Origin: Lysinibacillus sp. FSL K6-0232
GTDB taxonomy: Bacteria > Bacillota > Bacilli > Bacillales_A > Planococcaceae
DNA length: 64,000 nt
NCBI RefSeq assembly: GCF_038008325.1
Contig: NZ_JBBOYW010000001.1
Location: forward strand, 3,255,501-3,319,500
Direction: 5' to 3'
Positions within the stretch are counted from its first letter, which is position 1. The number at the start of each line of letters is the position of its first letter. Below, piece by piece: positions 15,554 to 25,642 of this stretch. The notes under the pieces are model-generated. The model was given only the letters and a program-made list of their open reading frames with translations. It ran no database searches and was not told where the DNA came from. Position numbers and translations under genes: made by a program.

Positions 15554-16331
15554 TTATATTGTATGTTCTTTTGTATAAATCATTACACTCGCCTCTTCAA
15601 AGGTGTTCACTATTTCCTCTGGTATTTTACAATCTGTAATAATGCCATCCACAATTGTAACTGCACCAATTTTAAAAATAGCTGTTTTATAAAATTTAGT
15701 GTGATCTATCACAGCAAATGTTGTTGTGGCATTCTTTAGCAGCGCCTGCTTTACAGCTAACTCATCTAAACCATAATCTAGAAAGCCTTTTTCTACGGAT
15801 ACACCGCTGGCACTCATAAAAAATGTATCAATATGAAATTTTTCCACAAAGGCTACAGCTTCTTGCCCCTCTAGACAAAGCTCCGAGTTTTTTAATTTCC
15901 CCCCCAGGTAAAAATACCGAAAAATTAGGGTTTTGTGCTGCAATAGTTGCAATGGTTAAACAATTTGTAACGATGGATAGCTGCTGAAATGCTGTCACTA
16001 AATATTTCATTATCTCTGTATTAGTTGTGCTAACATCTAGCGCAATGCAATCGCCTTCTTCTACAAATGTTGCAGCGACCTTTGCAATTTCTGCTTTCCA
16101 TTCCCTATGAATCGTTTCATGCACAATAAAATTTGTTTCTTTAATATTACGCTTTTTTAAAATTGCCCCCCCATGTACACGCCTTACCTCCCCTGCCGCT
16201 TCAAGGTATTCTAAATCTTTTCGAATGGTTTCAGGTGTTACAGCAAGCAACTCGCTTAATTCAGTTACTCGCACTGTCGCATTGGTATTTAACGCCTGGC
16301 GTATTTTTTCGATACGTTCATCTCGCAGCAT
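15554..16331 (-). pseudogene. DeoR-family sugar-operon repressor, frameshifted in a G7 tract
   Basis: Two overlapping frames make one DeoR protein. Residues 1-60 are the helix-turn-helix (RVTELSELLAVTPETIRKDLEYLE, then GEVRRVHGGAIL); the sensor domain follows. Translation in the first frame runs into a premature stop after FLPGG, while the second frame continues with GKLKNSELCLEGQEAV to a normal C-terminus. The shift falls in a run of seven C on the plus strand (15899-15905); six would restore the frame. It may be a real mutation, a phase-variable tract or a sequencing error. Divergent from the decayed ABC-transporter locus it would control. Confidence 0.8.
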
Positions 16332-16404
16332 ATAAAGTCCTCTTTCTTTTTTTCTTTATTATATTTTTTTGTTTTACTTTGTAAAATCAAAATTACAATT
16401 TATT

Positions 16405-16480
16405 AAAATGTGCTTAAAAAAGTATCTCTATAATAAAAAAACGAATAAAACAAAATAAAAACAAATAAAAACGAAAGGCA
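16405..16480 (+). promoter_or_regulatory. Promoter with 10-bp phased direct repeats (likely DeoR operator)
   Basis: TATAAT at 16429-16434 is followed by four direct repeats at 16441, 16451, 16461 and 16471 (ACGAATAAAA, CAAAATAAAA, ACAAATAAAA, ACGAAAGGCA), each exactly 10 bp apart. DeoR-type repressors commonly bind TTTGTTT-like repeats spaced by helical turns. The position downstream of -10 fits repression. Confidence 0.5.
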
Positions 16481-16487
16481 GGATGTC

Positions 16488-16670
16488 GTGACTTCCATCA
16501 AAATTGAAATGAATCATTTATCGAAAGGCTATAACGATGTAGATAAACCAATTATTAAGGACCTTAATATGGAAATTAAGGAGGGTGAAGTTCAGCAAAT
16601 TGGTACACCTGAGCAAATTTATCGTAAACCATTGGGGAGAAATTCTAAAACAACTAGAGGTGACGGATGA
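16488..16670 (+). pseudogene. Deleted remnant of a sugar ABC transporter ATPase (UgpC/MsmX type)
   Basis: 60 codons from GTG behind GAAAGGCAGG. Residues 1-34 (KIEMNHLSKGYND ... LNMEIKEGE) match the N-terminus of MsmX/UgpC ATPases up to just before Walker A. They are joined directly to VQQIGTPEQIYRKP, a motif normally near residue 230. Walker A, signature and Walker B are all lost. After YRKP the frame changes; the next bases read GEILKQLEVTDD-stop in another frame, which may be the end of a further deleted gene. At least one large deletion is implied. Its stop overlaps the start of the HAD gene. Confidence 0.75.
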
Positions 16671-17368
16671 TTAAAGGGATTTTATTTGATAAAGATGGCA
16701 CATTAATTGAGTTTAATAGTCTATGGATTAATCTAACCAAAAAAATTGTACATGACATTATTAAGCAATATAATATTGATGAGAAAAATACTATCCCAAT
16801 GCTGGAGGTTCTTGGTATTCAAGCTAACGATACGCTTGTGAGTAATAGTTTAATTGCGAGTGAAACTTTATACGATTCAGCGCAGGCTTTAGCTCCATTT
16901 ATAAATGAAAGCACTGAAACGCTATATAAATTATTAGATGAAATGTATTATGTAGGTACATGTCAACATCCAGATGCAATTAAGCCTATAGGAGATGTAA
17001 AAAAATTATTTCAAGAATTGCATAATAAAAATATTCGCGTTGGGATTGTTACTGCTGATCAGTACAACGTCACAGCATTTACACTTCAGTATTTAGGGCT
17101 GATGCCTTATGTGGATTTTATTGCAACAGCTGATACGTATCCTAAAAAACCTTCTCCAGAGGCTTTACATGCATTTTGTAATAAATTTAACCTTCAACAA
17201 AGCGATGTTATTCATATTGGTGATACAAAAGTAGATATGTTATTTGGGCAAAATACTAAACAGCCTGTAGGTGTATTATCTGGTACGTCAGATTTAGCTA
17301 CACTACAGCAATATTCAACAACTGTTTTACCAACAATTCATGATATAGTTCATCACTTCCGCTTATAG
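16667..17368 (+). CDS. HAD-superfamily phosphatase (phosphoglycolate-phosphatase-like)
   Basis: 233 residues, ATG overlapping the upstream stop (ATGA). Motif I FDKDGTL (residues 7-13) with nucleophile and general-acid Asp, motif II IVTADQY, motif III Lys in YPKKPSPEA, and motif IV HIGDTKVDM are present; a helical cap lies at about 18-100. It probably dephosphorylates a small sugar- or glycerol-type phosphate. It is the only intact gene left of an operon controlled by the frameshifted DeoR gene, and related operons pair such phosphatases with binding-protein-dependent ABC importers. Confidence 0.85.
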   Translation: MIKGILFDKDGTLIEFNSLWINLTKKIVHDIIKQYNIDEKNTIPMLEVLGIQANDTLVSNSLIASETLYDSAQALAPFINESTETLYKLLDEMYYVGTCQHPDAIKPIGDVKKLFQELHNKNIRVGIVTADQYNVTAFTLQYLGLMPYVDFIATADTYPKKPSPEALHAFCNKFNLQQSDVIHIGDTKVDMLFGQNTKQPVGVLSGTSDLATLQQYSTTVLPTIHDIVHHFRL

Positions 17369-17391
17369 TTTCATATCTTAATTAAGCAATT

Positions 17392-17434
17392 AATAAACGC
17401 TCCCTTTTCTGTTGGAATGGGAGCGTTTATTTCT
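17392..17434. terminator. Convergent terminator (HAD gene / yhaM)
   Basis: Perfect 13-bp stem AATAAACGCTCCC / GGGAGCGTTTATT with a 14-nt loop; A-rich and T-rich flanks suit both directions. Confidence 0.75.
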
Positions 17435-17462
17435 ATTGTATTCAGTTATTGCAAGCTGCCTG

Positions 17463-18398
17463 CTAAATTGTTGGCTTATAGAAGGAGCGGTTATCGAGTG
17501 GGAATAGTCGCTCTGTAAATTCGCCTGGTGTTGTTTTTCCTAATGCTCTTGTTAGCATATTCATCTTCGCATCAATATTATCAATATAATGTAAGATTTC
17601 TGCTTCCTGTAGCATTGGCTTTTTCGGGCTACCCCATTCTTCCTTCCCATGATGAGATAATACCATATGTTGTAGTAGCATTACCTCTTCACCTTCAATA
17701 TCTAGCTCGCTAGCAATTTTCGCAATTTCATTGACCATAATCGTAATATGACCTAATAAATTGCCTTCTACTGTATACATTGTAGCTACTGGCCCTGATA
17801 ATTCAATGACTTTACCAATATCATGTAAAATAATACCTGCATATAATAAATCACGGTTTAATGTTGGATATAAATCTGCAATTGCTTTGCCAAGTCGTAG
17901 CATAGACACCATATGATCTAATAGACCTGATGCATAGTCATGATGGTTTTTAGTGGCAGCAGGAAACACTAAAATAGCCTCCTGATGCTTTTTAATTGTC
18001 GCTCTTGTAATACGTGAAATATTTGGATTTTTAATGTCAAAGAAAAATTGTGTTAATTCTTCATACAGCTGTTCTTTTGGCGTTGCAGAGGATGGCACTA
18101 AATCATGAATCGCAATACCTTCTTCTGGCTTTGCAACACGAATTGACTTAATACGCAATTGATTTTTCCCTCGATAGTCATGTATTTCTCCACCAACACG
18201 GACAATCGCTTCCGCATGATACATTTTTTCATGCTCTTCATTTGTATCCCATAGCTTTGCCTCAATATCGCCACTTTTATCTTGTAAGATAAGCGACATA
18301 AATGGCTTTCCAACTGTTGTAATTCCTTTTGTCGCTTGTTTAATTAGTAAATATTGGTCAACCGGCTCTCCTACTTGAAGTGTTGTAATGCCTTTCAT
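17463..18398 (-). CDS. yhaM: 3'-5' exoribonuclease YhaM
   Basis: 311 residues (B. subtilis YhaM 314). An N-terminal OB-fold nucleic-acid-binding domain (about 1-90, [16 protein letters not shown]) is followed by an HD phosphohydrolase domain (about 150-290). The metal ligands are in [20 protein letters not shown] and [12 protein letters not shown]. It degrades RNA and single-stranded DNA from the 3' end in a Mn-dependent way in Bacilli. Its ATG overlaps the yhaN stop by 4 bp, so yhaO-yhaN-yhaM form one coupled operon as in B. subtilis. Confidence 0.95.
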   Translation of the reverse strand: MKGITTLQVGEPVDQYLLIKQATKGITTVGKPFMSLILQDKSGDIEAKLWDTNEEHEKMYHAEAIVRVGGEIHDYRGKNQLRIKSIRVAKPEEGIAIHDLVPSSATPKEQLYEELTQFFFDIKNPNISRITRATIKKHQEAILVFPAATKNHHDYASGLLDHMVSMLRLGKAIADLYPTLNRDLLYAGIILHDIGKVIELSGPVATMYTVEGNLLGHITIMVNEIAKIASELDIEGEEVMLLQHMVLSHHGKEEWGSPKKPMLQEAEILHYIDNIDAKMNMLTRALGKTTPGEFTERLFPLDNRSFYKPTI

Positions 18399-21292
18399 GT
18401 CGACGCCACTCCCCTTTCATTTGCTAGCGCTGCTATATCAACAATTTGCTCTTTTTGCCAATGTGTAAGCATTGCATCATGGCAAGTAAAATATAAAATT
18501 TGACGTTCATATCCTACTTCTTTCATTAATTGTACCATTTTGTTTGTACGGTTTCGATCAAAATGGACAAATGGATCATCCATTATCAGTGGAAATGGCG
18601 CAGAAGCTGCCAATGTTTGTGCAAGTGCCATACGCAATGCAATATAGGCTTGCTCCTTTGTTGCCTGTGATAATTCAACCATTTGATAGCGTAATCCAGC
18701 CATATCTTGTGCCATAAAGTAACCTTCATCATTAATGGATAGCTTTTCATAACGCCCATCTGTTAATAAGCAGAATATCTTATTGACCTTTGTTAAAACA
18801 TGTGGTAGTTTTTCCTCTCGAAGACGGAATAACGTTTCATGGATAGCTGTCGCCACAGCCTTTTTGGATGCCCATTGCTCCACAAGCTGCTGTAGCTGTG
18901 CTTTCTCTTGCTCAAATTGTTGAAGTAATTGTCCATAATTTTGATCATTTAATAGTTGGTCTTTTTGAATTTGTAATGTTGCACGTTGCTCAAGGCATTG
19001 ATCAATTTCCTGTTGCACTAAGCTTTGCTTCTGCTCTAACACAAGCATCTCTTCCTCAACAGATGCCTCTTCTAGACCTTGTTGAGTTATAAGATTCAGT
19101 GATGCTAACTGATCTTGGATTGCTTGAAGCTCTGCTGTAATTTTTTTCTGTTGTTCAAATTGCTCATGTATCTCATAATACGCTTGCTCGTGTTGAGCAT
19201 TTGCAGCATTAAATAGCTGGCTAATATTAGCTGTATAGCTCTCAATGCGCGACTGCACACCGTCCATCGTAACACTAAGACTAGCTAATTGTTCTGTTGT
19301 TTGCTGTGCTTGTTGCTGATTTTGCTGTGCTTCTAGATAGGCTGTACGTAAATACATATATATTTCTTGCTCATTATACACCCCATCTACAATCCGCTGT
19401 AGCCGTTGATAAAGTACCTGCTTTTCTGCCTGTACTGTTTGTAATAGATGATGCGTACTAGCCTTTTTAGTTGCTAGCTCCTGCACACTACGAATACGTG
19501 TAAATAATTCAGGCATTAATGTTGTAGCTATAGTGCCTTGTAATCGATAACGCTTTAAAAATTGTTGCAAGGCTTGTATGGCTTCCTCGCTTACTATTTC
19601 AGCCTGCTGAATTTTATATTCAAGTTGAGCATAGCGCTGTTCTTTTTCCTTTTGCTGTTCATTTACATGTAGCCAACGCTCCTCAAGCTGTTGCTTCTTT
19701 AGTAGCACTGTTTGCACATTTGCTTCTTCTTGCTCTAATTTGCGTATAAGCTGGCTTTGTTCCTTACTTGGCGTCTTATAGGCTTGTCTACTATATTTTA
19801 TAAGCACTAGTATAATGACTGATAAAACTGCTCCAATAACCATTACCGCTATATTTTTTTCCAGCACACCATAGACAAACGATAAAAGCCCAACCATACA
19901 TACAAGCCATATCACATAATGAGGCTGCTGTTGTTTGGCACGCTGCCATTTTTCAGCACGTAATTGCTCAAGCTGCCGTTTACGTTGTGGCCACTGTGCT
20001 AAAATATGTTCTTCCTCCTGTGTTAATGACTCTTGCTTTAGTTGTTGCTGTTGCTTTGCAATAGCATCTAAATCTATATGAACCTGTTCCATTGAACGCT
20101 CATAAAACTGAAGCTCTATCTTTGCCTCCTCTAGCATGCTTAATTGCTGCTGAAATTGCTCTTCTTGCTGTAAGGAAACTGTTTCGCCAAGAACAATTTC
20201 CTGTGCCTCTTGTTCCTGCACACCTAATAAACGAAATTGCCCTTCAATTTCTTGCTCCAACAAATAAAGACTATCTTGTAAATTTTGCTCTTTTACCATT
20301 AGCTGATGCCATGTTGCCTCTTGCTGTAGAAGAAAAGCCATTTCATTTAGCGTTTGTTCATCTAGTGTAGCAAGTATGTTATTTTCTAATGCTTGATATT
20401 GCTCCTGCAATTGCTTTAGCTTTTGATTTTCGTGTAATAGACGGTCTTTTAGCTGCTCATAGCGTCTAATGCCTTCTGCTGGAAACTGTATATGCTCATA
20501 CTTTGTCAATGTTTGCTGCAATATCTGTTGTTGCTTCAGAAGCGGCAATGCCTGCTTTTGGACGGTGAGCTGCTGCCACTGCTGCTGCTGTAATTTTTGA
20601 GTATGATAGAGCTGCTCTAGCCTTTGTTCAAGTATCTGTAATTGCTGTAATTTATCCTCAAATGTTCGAATATTGCCTTGCTCCTGCTTAATTGTTCGTT
20701 CAAGTTGCTTTAACTGTGCAATTTTTTGGTTTATCACTGGCACTTTACCTGTTTTTTTAAAGAGCTCACCAGCTTCTTTTTCCATTCTCTTTTCAAGAGC
20801 AGATAAATGCTGAATACCTGTCGTTCCTGAGGCAAGCAATAAATGCGTGAGCTCTTCCTCTGACATTTTTTCAATCCCTTGTAGCTCATGTAATGAAAAA
20901 GAAAAGATGGATTCAAAGGATGCTTTGGAATACCCATATAATAACTTTGCTAATAATTCTTCTTGTCCAGTTGTACCATCCTCCAAATAAACTGTCACAT
21001 CTCCTATTGCCTTGCCTTTCACACGTTCAATTGTGCATTGACCATACAATGGATGCGCTACTATCAATTGACCACCGTATTTTGTTGAAATTTTCGGCTC
21101 ATATCTGCGCTGTGCTTGCTGTTTTGTTGGAAAGCCAAAGAGGATTTGTAAAATAAATTGCTGAATGGTTGTTTTACCTGCCTCATTCGCGCCATAAAAA
21201 ATCGTGACACCGTCTTTTAAAGTAATAGTGATATTTTCATGCTTGCCAAAGCCATAAATTTGGATTTTTTGTATTGTCAGCATGTAATTCAC
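18395..21292 (-). CDS. yhaN: SbcC-like AAA ATPase YhaN with central membrane hairpin
   Basis: 965 residues (B. subtilis YhaN 963). Walker [12 protein letters not shown] is near residues 33-43. Long glutamine-rich coiled coils run about 180-450 and 510-830, with two hydrophobic helices between them ([20 protein letters not shown] and [16 protein letters not shown], about 455-500). The ABC signature region [19 protein letters not shown] and Walker [13 protein letters not shown] are near the C-terminus. It partners the nuclease YhaO as SbcC does SbcD, probably in DNA end processing; the membrane hairpin is known in this subgroup but unlike SbcC. ATGA overlaps join it to yhaO and yhaM. Confidence 0.9.
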   Translation of the reverse strand: MNYMLTIQKIQIYGFGKHENITITLKDGVTIFYGANEAGKTTIQQFILQILFGFPTKQQAQRRYEPKISTKYGGQLIVAHPLYGQCTIERVKGKAIGDVTVYLEDGTTGQEELLAKLLYGYSKASFESIFSFSLHELQGIEKMSEEELTHLLLASGTTGIQHLSALEKRMEKEAGELFKKTGKVPVINQKIAQLKQLERTIKQEQGNIRTFEDKLQQLQILEQRLEQLYHTQKLQQQQWQQLTVQKQALPLLKQQQILQQTLTKYEHIQFPAEGIRRYEQLKDRLLHENQKLKQLQEQYQALENNILATLDEQTLNEMAFLLQQEATWHQLMVKEQNLQDSLYLLEQEIEGQFRLLGVQEQEAQEIVLGETVSLQQEEQFQQQLSMLEEAKIELQFYERSMEQVHIDLDAIAKQQQQLKQESLTQEEEHILAQWPQRKRQLEQLRAEKWQRAKQQQPHYVIWLVCMVGLLSFVYGVLEKNIAVMVIGAVLSVIILVLIKYSRQAYKTPSKEQSQLIRKLEQEEANVQTVLLKKQQLEERWLHVNEQQKEKEQRYAQLEYKIQQAEIVSEEAIQALQQFLKRYRLQGTIATTLMPELFTRIRSVQELATKKASTHHLLQTVQAEKQVLYQRLQRIVDGVYNEQEIYMYLRTAYLEAQQNQQQAQQTTEQLASLSVTMDGVQSRIESYTANISQLFNAANAQHEQAYYEIHEQFEQQKKITAELQAIQDQLASLNLITQQGLEEASVEEEMLVLEQKQSLVQQEIDQCLEQRATLQIQKDQLLNDQNYGQLLQQFEQEKAQLQQLVEQWASKKAVATAIHETLFRLREEKLPHVLTKVNKIFCLLTDGRYEKLSINDEGYFMAQDMAGLRYQMVELSQATKEQAYIALRMALAQTLAASAPFPLIMDDPFVHFDRNRTNKMVQLMKEVGYERQILYFTCHDAMLTHWQKEQIVDIAALANERGVAST

Positions 21293-22503
21293 ACCCTTTG
21301 AATTTCTTCTACTAGTAATGCCTGTGCATTGTTCACTAACTGTTTTATATCTTTCTCAGTTAGAGCTTCAATCAGTCTAGCACCACCTGCATATTGGTAT
21401 AAATCCTTTAAAATATCTTGCCATTCACTACTATCCCATTGCTCCATTAAGCTTATAATGGATTGCGTAGTTGTTGTATGCTTATCTAATGGCGCAGGCT
21501 TTTGCAATACCAGTTTTTGAACCCAGCACATCGGCTCTAGCCCTTCCTCAGCCTCTCGAATTGTTTCTAACCATGTATCAACTGTTGCATGCTCAAATAA
21601 AGCCTCTGCTTGTTCATCAATCTGTTGTAAGCGTAGCTCTACTACTGATGCACCGTACGTTGTGCGATTAGCAGCAATCACTTCTGCACATTTATTTAAT
21701 AATTCATTAGCATGTACAATATTTGTACAATCCACCTCTAGCGTGCTATAAACAATCGCAGAAGTAGGCACAAATTCTAGCTCGGCAGTATGTTGTGCTA
21801 ATGTTACATCATAAAAGCCTTTTATTCCTTGCTCATTGCGATGTCGGCTTTGAATATTGCCTGGATAAACAATTGGTGGCTCTCGATGTAAAAGTTGTCG
21901 CTTATGAATATGACCTAAAGCCCAATAATGATAATTTTTTTCAAGCAACTGTTGCTTTGTAAAAGGTGCATACATAGCATGTGATGTGTCGTTTGCCTCG
22001 CTGCCATGAAGCATCCCAATATGAATGGTTTGCTGATTCTGTGCAATGGGGTATGTTTCAACCATTGACTGATTAAGATGACGCTCTCCATAGCTAAATC
22101 CATAAATATTAACTTGCTGACCACGAATATTCAATTGCACAACCGTTGTTTCGGCCGGTAATTCATAAACATTACTTGGCAAAGCAAAGCGTGTCCATGT
22201 CCCATTTAAGTGATCATGATTACCATAGCTAATAATAACAGGAATATTATGTTGAAAAAGCCTTTCCATAGCATCTTGAAATCTTCGCTGTGCTTGCAAG
22301 CTACGATTTTCACCATCATAAATATCTCCTACAATTAGTAGAAAATCAGGCTTTTCTTCAATTGCCTTATTAATAATTTTATCAAAGGCTTCAAAGGTGC
22401 TTGACCGAATCCTTCTTAAAATATGTTCAGGTAAGCCAAATAAACCTTTAAACGGACTATCTAAATGTAAATCTGCCATATGAAAAAAACGAATTGTTGA
22501 CAT
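21289..22503 (-). CDS. yhaO: SbcD/Mre11-like metallophosphoesterase YhaO
   Basis: 404 residues (B. subtilis YhaO 408). Phosphoesterase motifs in order: DLHLDSPF (residues 11-18), VGDIYDGE, SYGNHDHLNG, IGMLHGSE and ALGHIHKRQ, carrying the Asp, His and Asn ligands for two Mn ions. A C-terminal capping and partner-binding region follows (about 270-404). Predicted DNA exo/endonuclease acting with YhaN. First gene of the operon; ribosome site GGGGTGATTGG. Confidence 0.92.
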   Translation of the reverse strand: MSTIRFFHMADLHLDSPFKGLFGLPEHILRRIRSSTFEAFDKIINKAIEEKPDFLLIVGDIYDGENRSLQAQRRFQDAMERLFQHNIPVIISYGNHDHLNGTWTRFALPSNVYELPAETTVVQLNIRGQQVNIYGFSYGERHLNQSMVETYPIAQNQQTIHIGMLHGSEANDTSHAMYAPFTKQQLLEKNYHYWALGHIHKRQLLHREPPIVYPGNIQSRHRNEQGIKGFYDVTLAQHTAELEFVPTSAIVYSTLEVDCTNIVHANELLNKCAEVIAANRTTYGASVVELRLQQIDEQAEALFEHATVDTWLETIREAEEGLEPMCWVQKLVLQKPAPLDKHTTTTQSIISLMEQWDSSEWQDILKDLYQYAGGARLIEALTEKDIKQLVNNAQALLVEEIQRV

Positions 22504-22718
22504 CCAATCACCCCAACTAATTATTGTGTTGTTAGTTGCTATAAGCCTCCAACAAGACAGCTATCCTACGGACCGAATATTTGTTCTATTTTACCATATT
22601 TTTTATGTCATGAGAAATGGTATAACTCTAAAAGTGCTTTTGTCTTATTTTTTCCACAATTTTTGTAATTTATCAAAATATTCACTAGTTTTATCGTGAA
22701 GTTTAGAAATCTTCTATG

Positions 22719-22724
22719 TATAAT
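22719..22724 (+). promoter_or_regulatory. -10 box upstream of yhzD-like gene
   Basis: TATAAT 35 bp before the start codon, preceded by TG; no convincing -35. Confidence 0.35.
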
Positions 22725-22758
22725 AGAGATATATTTAAGTAAAAGGGTGGGGTTTGTT

Positions 22759-22944
22759 ATGGAGAATTATCGTTTTACAGCTTTTGAAAAAACAGGGGAA
22801 ACATTATTTGATGAAACATGGACATTTGAAAACGATGAAGAAGCTAAAGTAAATGGACAGCAGCAAATTGAAGAAAAAGGTGTCGCTGATAAAACACATC
22901 GCCTTGTCAACTCTTCAGGTAAATTAATTTTGTTCCATGTTTAG
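22759..22944 (+). CDS. YhzD-like small protein
   Basis: 61 residues from an ATG preceded by AAAGGGTGGGG; the upstream in-frame ATG lacks a ribosome site. Acidic, soluble, with the pattern YRFTAFEKTGETLFDETW and KTHRLVNSSGKLILFH. It matches the short YhzD family, which sits in the same yha region of B. subtilis. Function unknown. Followed by its own terminator. Confidence 0.7.
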   Translation: MENYRFTAFEKTGETLFDETWTFENDEEAKVNGQQQIEEKGVADKTHRLVNSSGKLILFHV

Positions 22945-22952
22945 TGGCTAGT

Positions 22953-22989
22953 AAAAGGCACGCAGTAAATTTTGCTACGTGCCTTTTGC
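22953..22989. terminator. Convergent terminator (yhzD-like / enoyl-CoA hydratase)
   Basis: AAAAGGCACG.AGTAAA / TTTGCT.CGTGCCTTTT, symmetrical and T-tailed both ways. Confidence 0.75.
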
Positions 22990-22994
22990 TATAG

Positions 22995-23777
22995 TTATTT
23001 TCCAACAAAAGCAGGCGTCCTTTTCTCTACAAATGCCTGGATACCTTCCAGATGGTCAGCCGTTTTACGCATAGCTGATTGCCCTTCTGCCTCCATTGCT
23101 AAAATATTTTCTAGCTGTGGTAAATTTTGAGCATGCAGAATTTTTTTCGTTGTAATCATCGAGGAAATAGGTGAAGCAAGCATTTTACCTACAAGCTGAT
23201 CCGCCATTGCAAATACTGTGCCATCTGGTGCAAGATAATCAATTAATCCTGCTTCTAATGCTTCTTCGGCAGTTAATACTTTCCCTTCCCAAATCATTTG
23301 TTTCGCTTTTACAGTACCTACACGTTCCTTCATAAAGAAGTGCCCGCCGCCATCTGGAATAAGCCCTATCCCAATAAAGTTCATTGCTAACTTACTATTT
23401 TCACATGCCACAACAATATCTGCCCCTAATGTTAAACTAAAGCCCAATCCTGCCGATGCACCGTGAACTGCTGCAATAATAATCATTGGTAGCTGATAAT
23501 ATGCCTTGACAATACGTGTAAGGTAAGTCATTGCCTCATCAATATCTAGCGGATTGTCTTTATCAAGCATTGCCTTAATATCGCCGCCTGCTGAGAAAAC
23601 CTTCCCTTCCCCACGAATCACAAGCACCTGTATATCTTGCTCCTGCTGCAATGCCTCAAAGCATTCCGCAAGCTCACGCATCATTACCCCATCCATTGCA
23701 TTCATCGCTTGTGGTCTGTTCAATGTTAGTGTTGCACGGCGTTCTAATTTTTCTAGTGTGATTGTTGAAAATTCCAT
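22995..23777 (-). CDS. Enoyl-CoA hydratase/isomerase family protein
   Basis: 260 residues from the ATG 8 nt after GGGGG; two other in-frame ATGs lie just upstream (23783, 23810). Crotonase fold: oxyanion-hole segments [13 protein letters not shown] (about 60-72) and [18 protein letters not shown] (about 107-124). The residue aligned with the first catalytic Glu of hydratases appears in [10 protein letters not shown], where Asp replaces Glu, so it may be an isomerase or another crotonase rather than a true hydratase. C-terminal trimerisation helix (FVEKRTPAF). Stands alone; probably acyl-CoA catabolism. Confidence 0.85.
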   Translation of the reverse strand: MEFSTITLEKLERRATLTLNRPQAMNAMDGVMMRELAECFEALQQEQDIQVLVIRGEGKVFSAGGDIKAMLDKDNPLDIDEAMTYLTRIVKAYYQLPMIIIAAVHGASAGLGFSLTLGADIVVACENSKLAMNFIGIGLIPDGGGHFFMKERVGTVKAKQMIWEGKVLTAEEALEAGLIDYLAPDGTVFAMADQLVGKMLASPISSMITTKKILHAQNLPQLENILAMEAEGQSAMRKTADHLEGIQAFVEKRTPAFVGK

Positions 23778-23917
23778 CTCCATTACCCCCAAATATGAAT
23801 AGTCATTCACTATGTAGTATTCGTGTTTTTTTAGAAAACTCCTTCTATCCTACGCAAAATTACGCTTGTTATGCTATATTAAAGGACGAATATTGTTATA
23901 AAGGTGGTTTATGTATT

Positions 23918-24889
23918 TTGACACAAAAAGACTATCGTGTATTGCTTTATTATAAATATGTTACGATTGAAGACCCTGTCGCATTTGCTGAAGAGCATTT
24001 AGCGCTTTGTAAAGAAATTGGGCTTCTTGGCCGTATTTTAGTAGGTCATGAAGGAATTAATGGCACGGTTTCAGGTACAATCGCACAAACCGATGCTTAT
24101 ATGAATCATATGCAGGCAGACCCTCGTTTTAGCGATATAATGTGGAAAATTGATGAGGCTGAGGGGCATACATTTAAAAAAATGCATGTACGCCCTCGCC
24201 GTGAAATTGTTCATTTAGGCTTAGAGCAGGATATTAATCCATTAGAAATTACAGGTGATTATTTATCACCTAAAGAATTTATGGAGCAAATGCAGGAAGA
24301 AGATACTATTATTATTGATGCACGCAATGATTATGAGTATGATTTAGGTCATTTCAAAGGTGCAATACGTCCTGATATTGAAACCTTCCGTGAGTTACCA
24401 GCTTGGATGGAAGAGCATAAAGAGGAATTTGCCGATAAAAAGATTTTAACCTATTGCACAGGTGGCATTCGCTGTGAAAAATTCTCAGGCTGGTTAAAAC
24501 GTGAAGGCTATGGCAAAAGCGTAGGACAATTACATGGGGGTATCGCTACATATGCTAAAGACCCTGAAGTAAAAGGCCAGCTTTGGAATGGACAGATGTT
24601 TGTCTTTGACCGTCGTCGAAGTGTACCGATTAATCAAGTAGAGCATGTTATTGTTGGCAAGGATTATTTCACAGGAGAGCCTTCCGAACGCTATATCAAC
24701 TGTGCAAATCCTGATTGTCATAAGCTCATGCTATGTGAGGAAAAGCATGAGGCCTTTTATATGCGTAGCTGTTCAGATAACTGTCGCCGTGCAGAGCGCA
24801 ACTTCTTTGTTGATGAAAACGGTTGGACAAAGGAACAAGTAGAGGCTCAAATTGCTAAAATTGCCGAGGCTCAAAACACATCTTGTTGA
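23918..24889 (+). CDS. trhO: tRNA uridine-34 hydroxylase TrhO (rhodanese family, YbfQ-like)
   Basis: Taken from TTG at 23918 behind AAAGGTGG, giving 323 residues, the usual length; the frame stays open to 23762 but the extra residues are not family-like. An N-terminal acylphosphatase-like domain ([17 protein letters not shown]) is followed by a rhodanese domain (about 115-215) with active-site loop [15 protein letters not shown]. The C-terminus has a cysteine-rich zinc-ribbon-like part ([12 protein letters not shown] ... [12 protein letters not shown]). Known role: oxygen-dependent 5-hydroxylation of U34 in tRNA. Followed by a terminator. Confidence 0.9.
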   Translation: MTQKDYRVLLYYKYVTIEDPVAFAEEHLALCKEIGLLGRILVGHEGINGTVSGTIAQTDAYMNHMQADPRFSDIMWKIDEAEGHTFKKMHVRPRREIVHLGLEQDINPLEITGDYLSPKEFMEQMQEEDTIIIDARNDYEYDLGHFKGAIRPDIETFRELPAWMEEHKEEFADKKILTYCTGGIRCEKFSGWLKREGYGKSVGQLHGGIATYAKDPEVKGQLWNGQMFVFDRRRSVPINQVEHVIVGKDYFTGEPSERYINCANPDCHKLMLCEEKHEAFYMRSCSDNCRRAERNFFVDENGWTKEQVEAQIAKIAEAQNTSC

Positions 24890-24935
24890 CAGGATATTCT
24901 TTTGACAAAGTGATTAATTTCTACAAAATATAATG

Positions 24936-24972
24936 AAAAAGAGCATCGTTCACCAAGACGATGCTCTTTTAC
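24936..24972 (+). terminator. trhO terminator
   Basis: Perfect 13-bp stem AAAAGAGCATCGT / ACGATGCTCTTTT with an 8-nt loop. Confidence 0.8.
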
Positions 24973-25265
24973 TCTACTATATATTTTTTGTCTAAAATGT
25001 GACAACAAAAAATGTTCGTTTTCTCTATTAAAAATATCGAATATTAACATAAAACAACTATTTTCTCCCATTTAATTCCCATATATTTTTTTACTTATAA
25101 ACTTCCTAAAAGCCTGATATTATCAAACTTTATAAATATTTCGAACGCCATCTTTGTACACCCCAAAAGAACGAACATTAAATCAAATTTTTATAATTAA
25201 TGTTCGCATATATTTATTTTTCAGACTCTTGAAGTCAATATTTTTAAAGTTTTTTGGAAATATCA

Positions 25266-25295
25266 TTGACAAAGATGAACAATAGGGATTATGAT
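25266..25295 (+). promoter_or_regulatory. Sigma-A promoter of serA
   Basis: TTGACA (25266-25271), 18-bp spacer, TATGAT (25290-25295). Transcription would start just before the T-box leader. The 290 bp upstream (24973-25265) are AT-rich with no gene seen. Confidence 0.75.
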
Positions 25296-25304
25296 GTTAA
25301 CAAA

Positions 25305-25600
25305 TTTAATCACACAAAATATCGTGACGGGGACATACTAGTTGTCAGAAAATCCTCAGAGAGCTGATGGTTGGTGCAAATCAGTGATTTCTACAATAAT
25401 AGTTCCACCCCTGAATAGATAGGCTGAACAACATTAAGTAAGTCTATCCGTCACATGCACGTTACGCATATAGCTAAGACTGCAAGAATGTCTATTTCTA
25501 GCAGTGATTAAGGGTGGTACCGCGAAAACCAATGTTTATTCAGCCTTTCGCCCCTTACAACACATCCCCTGTGTTTGTAAGAGGTGAAGGGCTTTTTTAT
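25305..25600 (+). ncRNA. T-box riboswitch controlling serA (probable tRNA-Ser, specifier UCC)
   Basis: Canonical T-box sequence AGGGTGGTACCGCG at 25511-25524. Stem I base pairs GGGG (25329-25332) with CCCC (25408-25411); the AG-bulge region AGAGAGCTGATGGTTGG lies on the 5' side. The triplet just before the closing helix, followed by the usual purine A, is UCC (25404-25406), a serine codon. AAGGG (25510-25514) pairs with CCCCTT (25551-25556) in the antiterminator; the competing terminator is at 25547-25597. Fits control of serine biosynthesis by uncharged tRNA-Ser. Confidence 0.9.
25547..25600 (+). terminator. T-box regulated terminator
   Basis: CTTACAACACA / TGTGTTTGTAAG inner stem within outer GCCC / GGGC, followed by TTTTTTAT. 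Mutually exclusive with the antiterminator. Confidence 0.85.
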
Positions 25601-25633
25601 ATTGTTATTGATCTAGAAAGGAGATTGTTTTCA

Positions 25634-25642
25634 TGCTGTAAG
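25634..25642 (+). other. Two-codon reading frame (Met-Leu-stop) behind a strong ribosome site
   Basis: GAAAGGAGATTGTTTTC is followed by ATG CTG TAA, 70 bp before serA. It may be the surviving start of a deleted gene (serC would be a natural resident of a serine T-box operon) or a minimal regulatory ORF. No other signal in this stretch. Confidence 0.3.
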
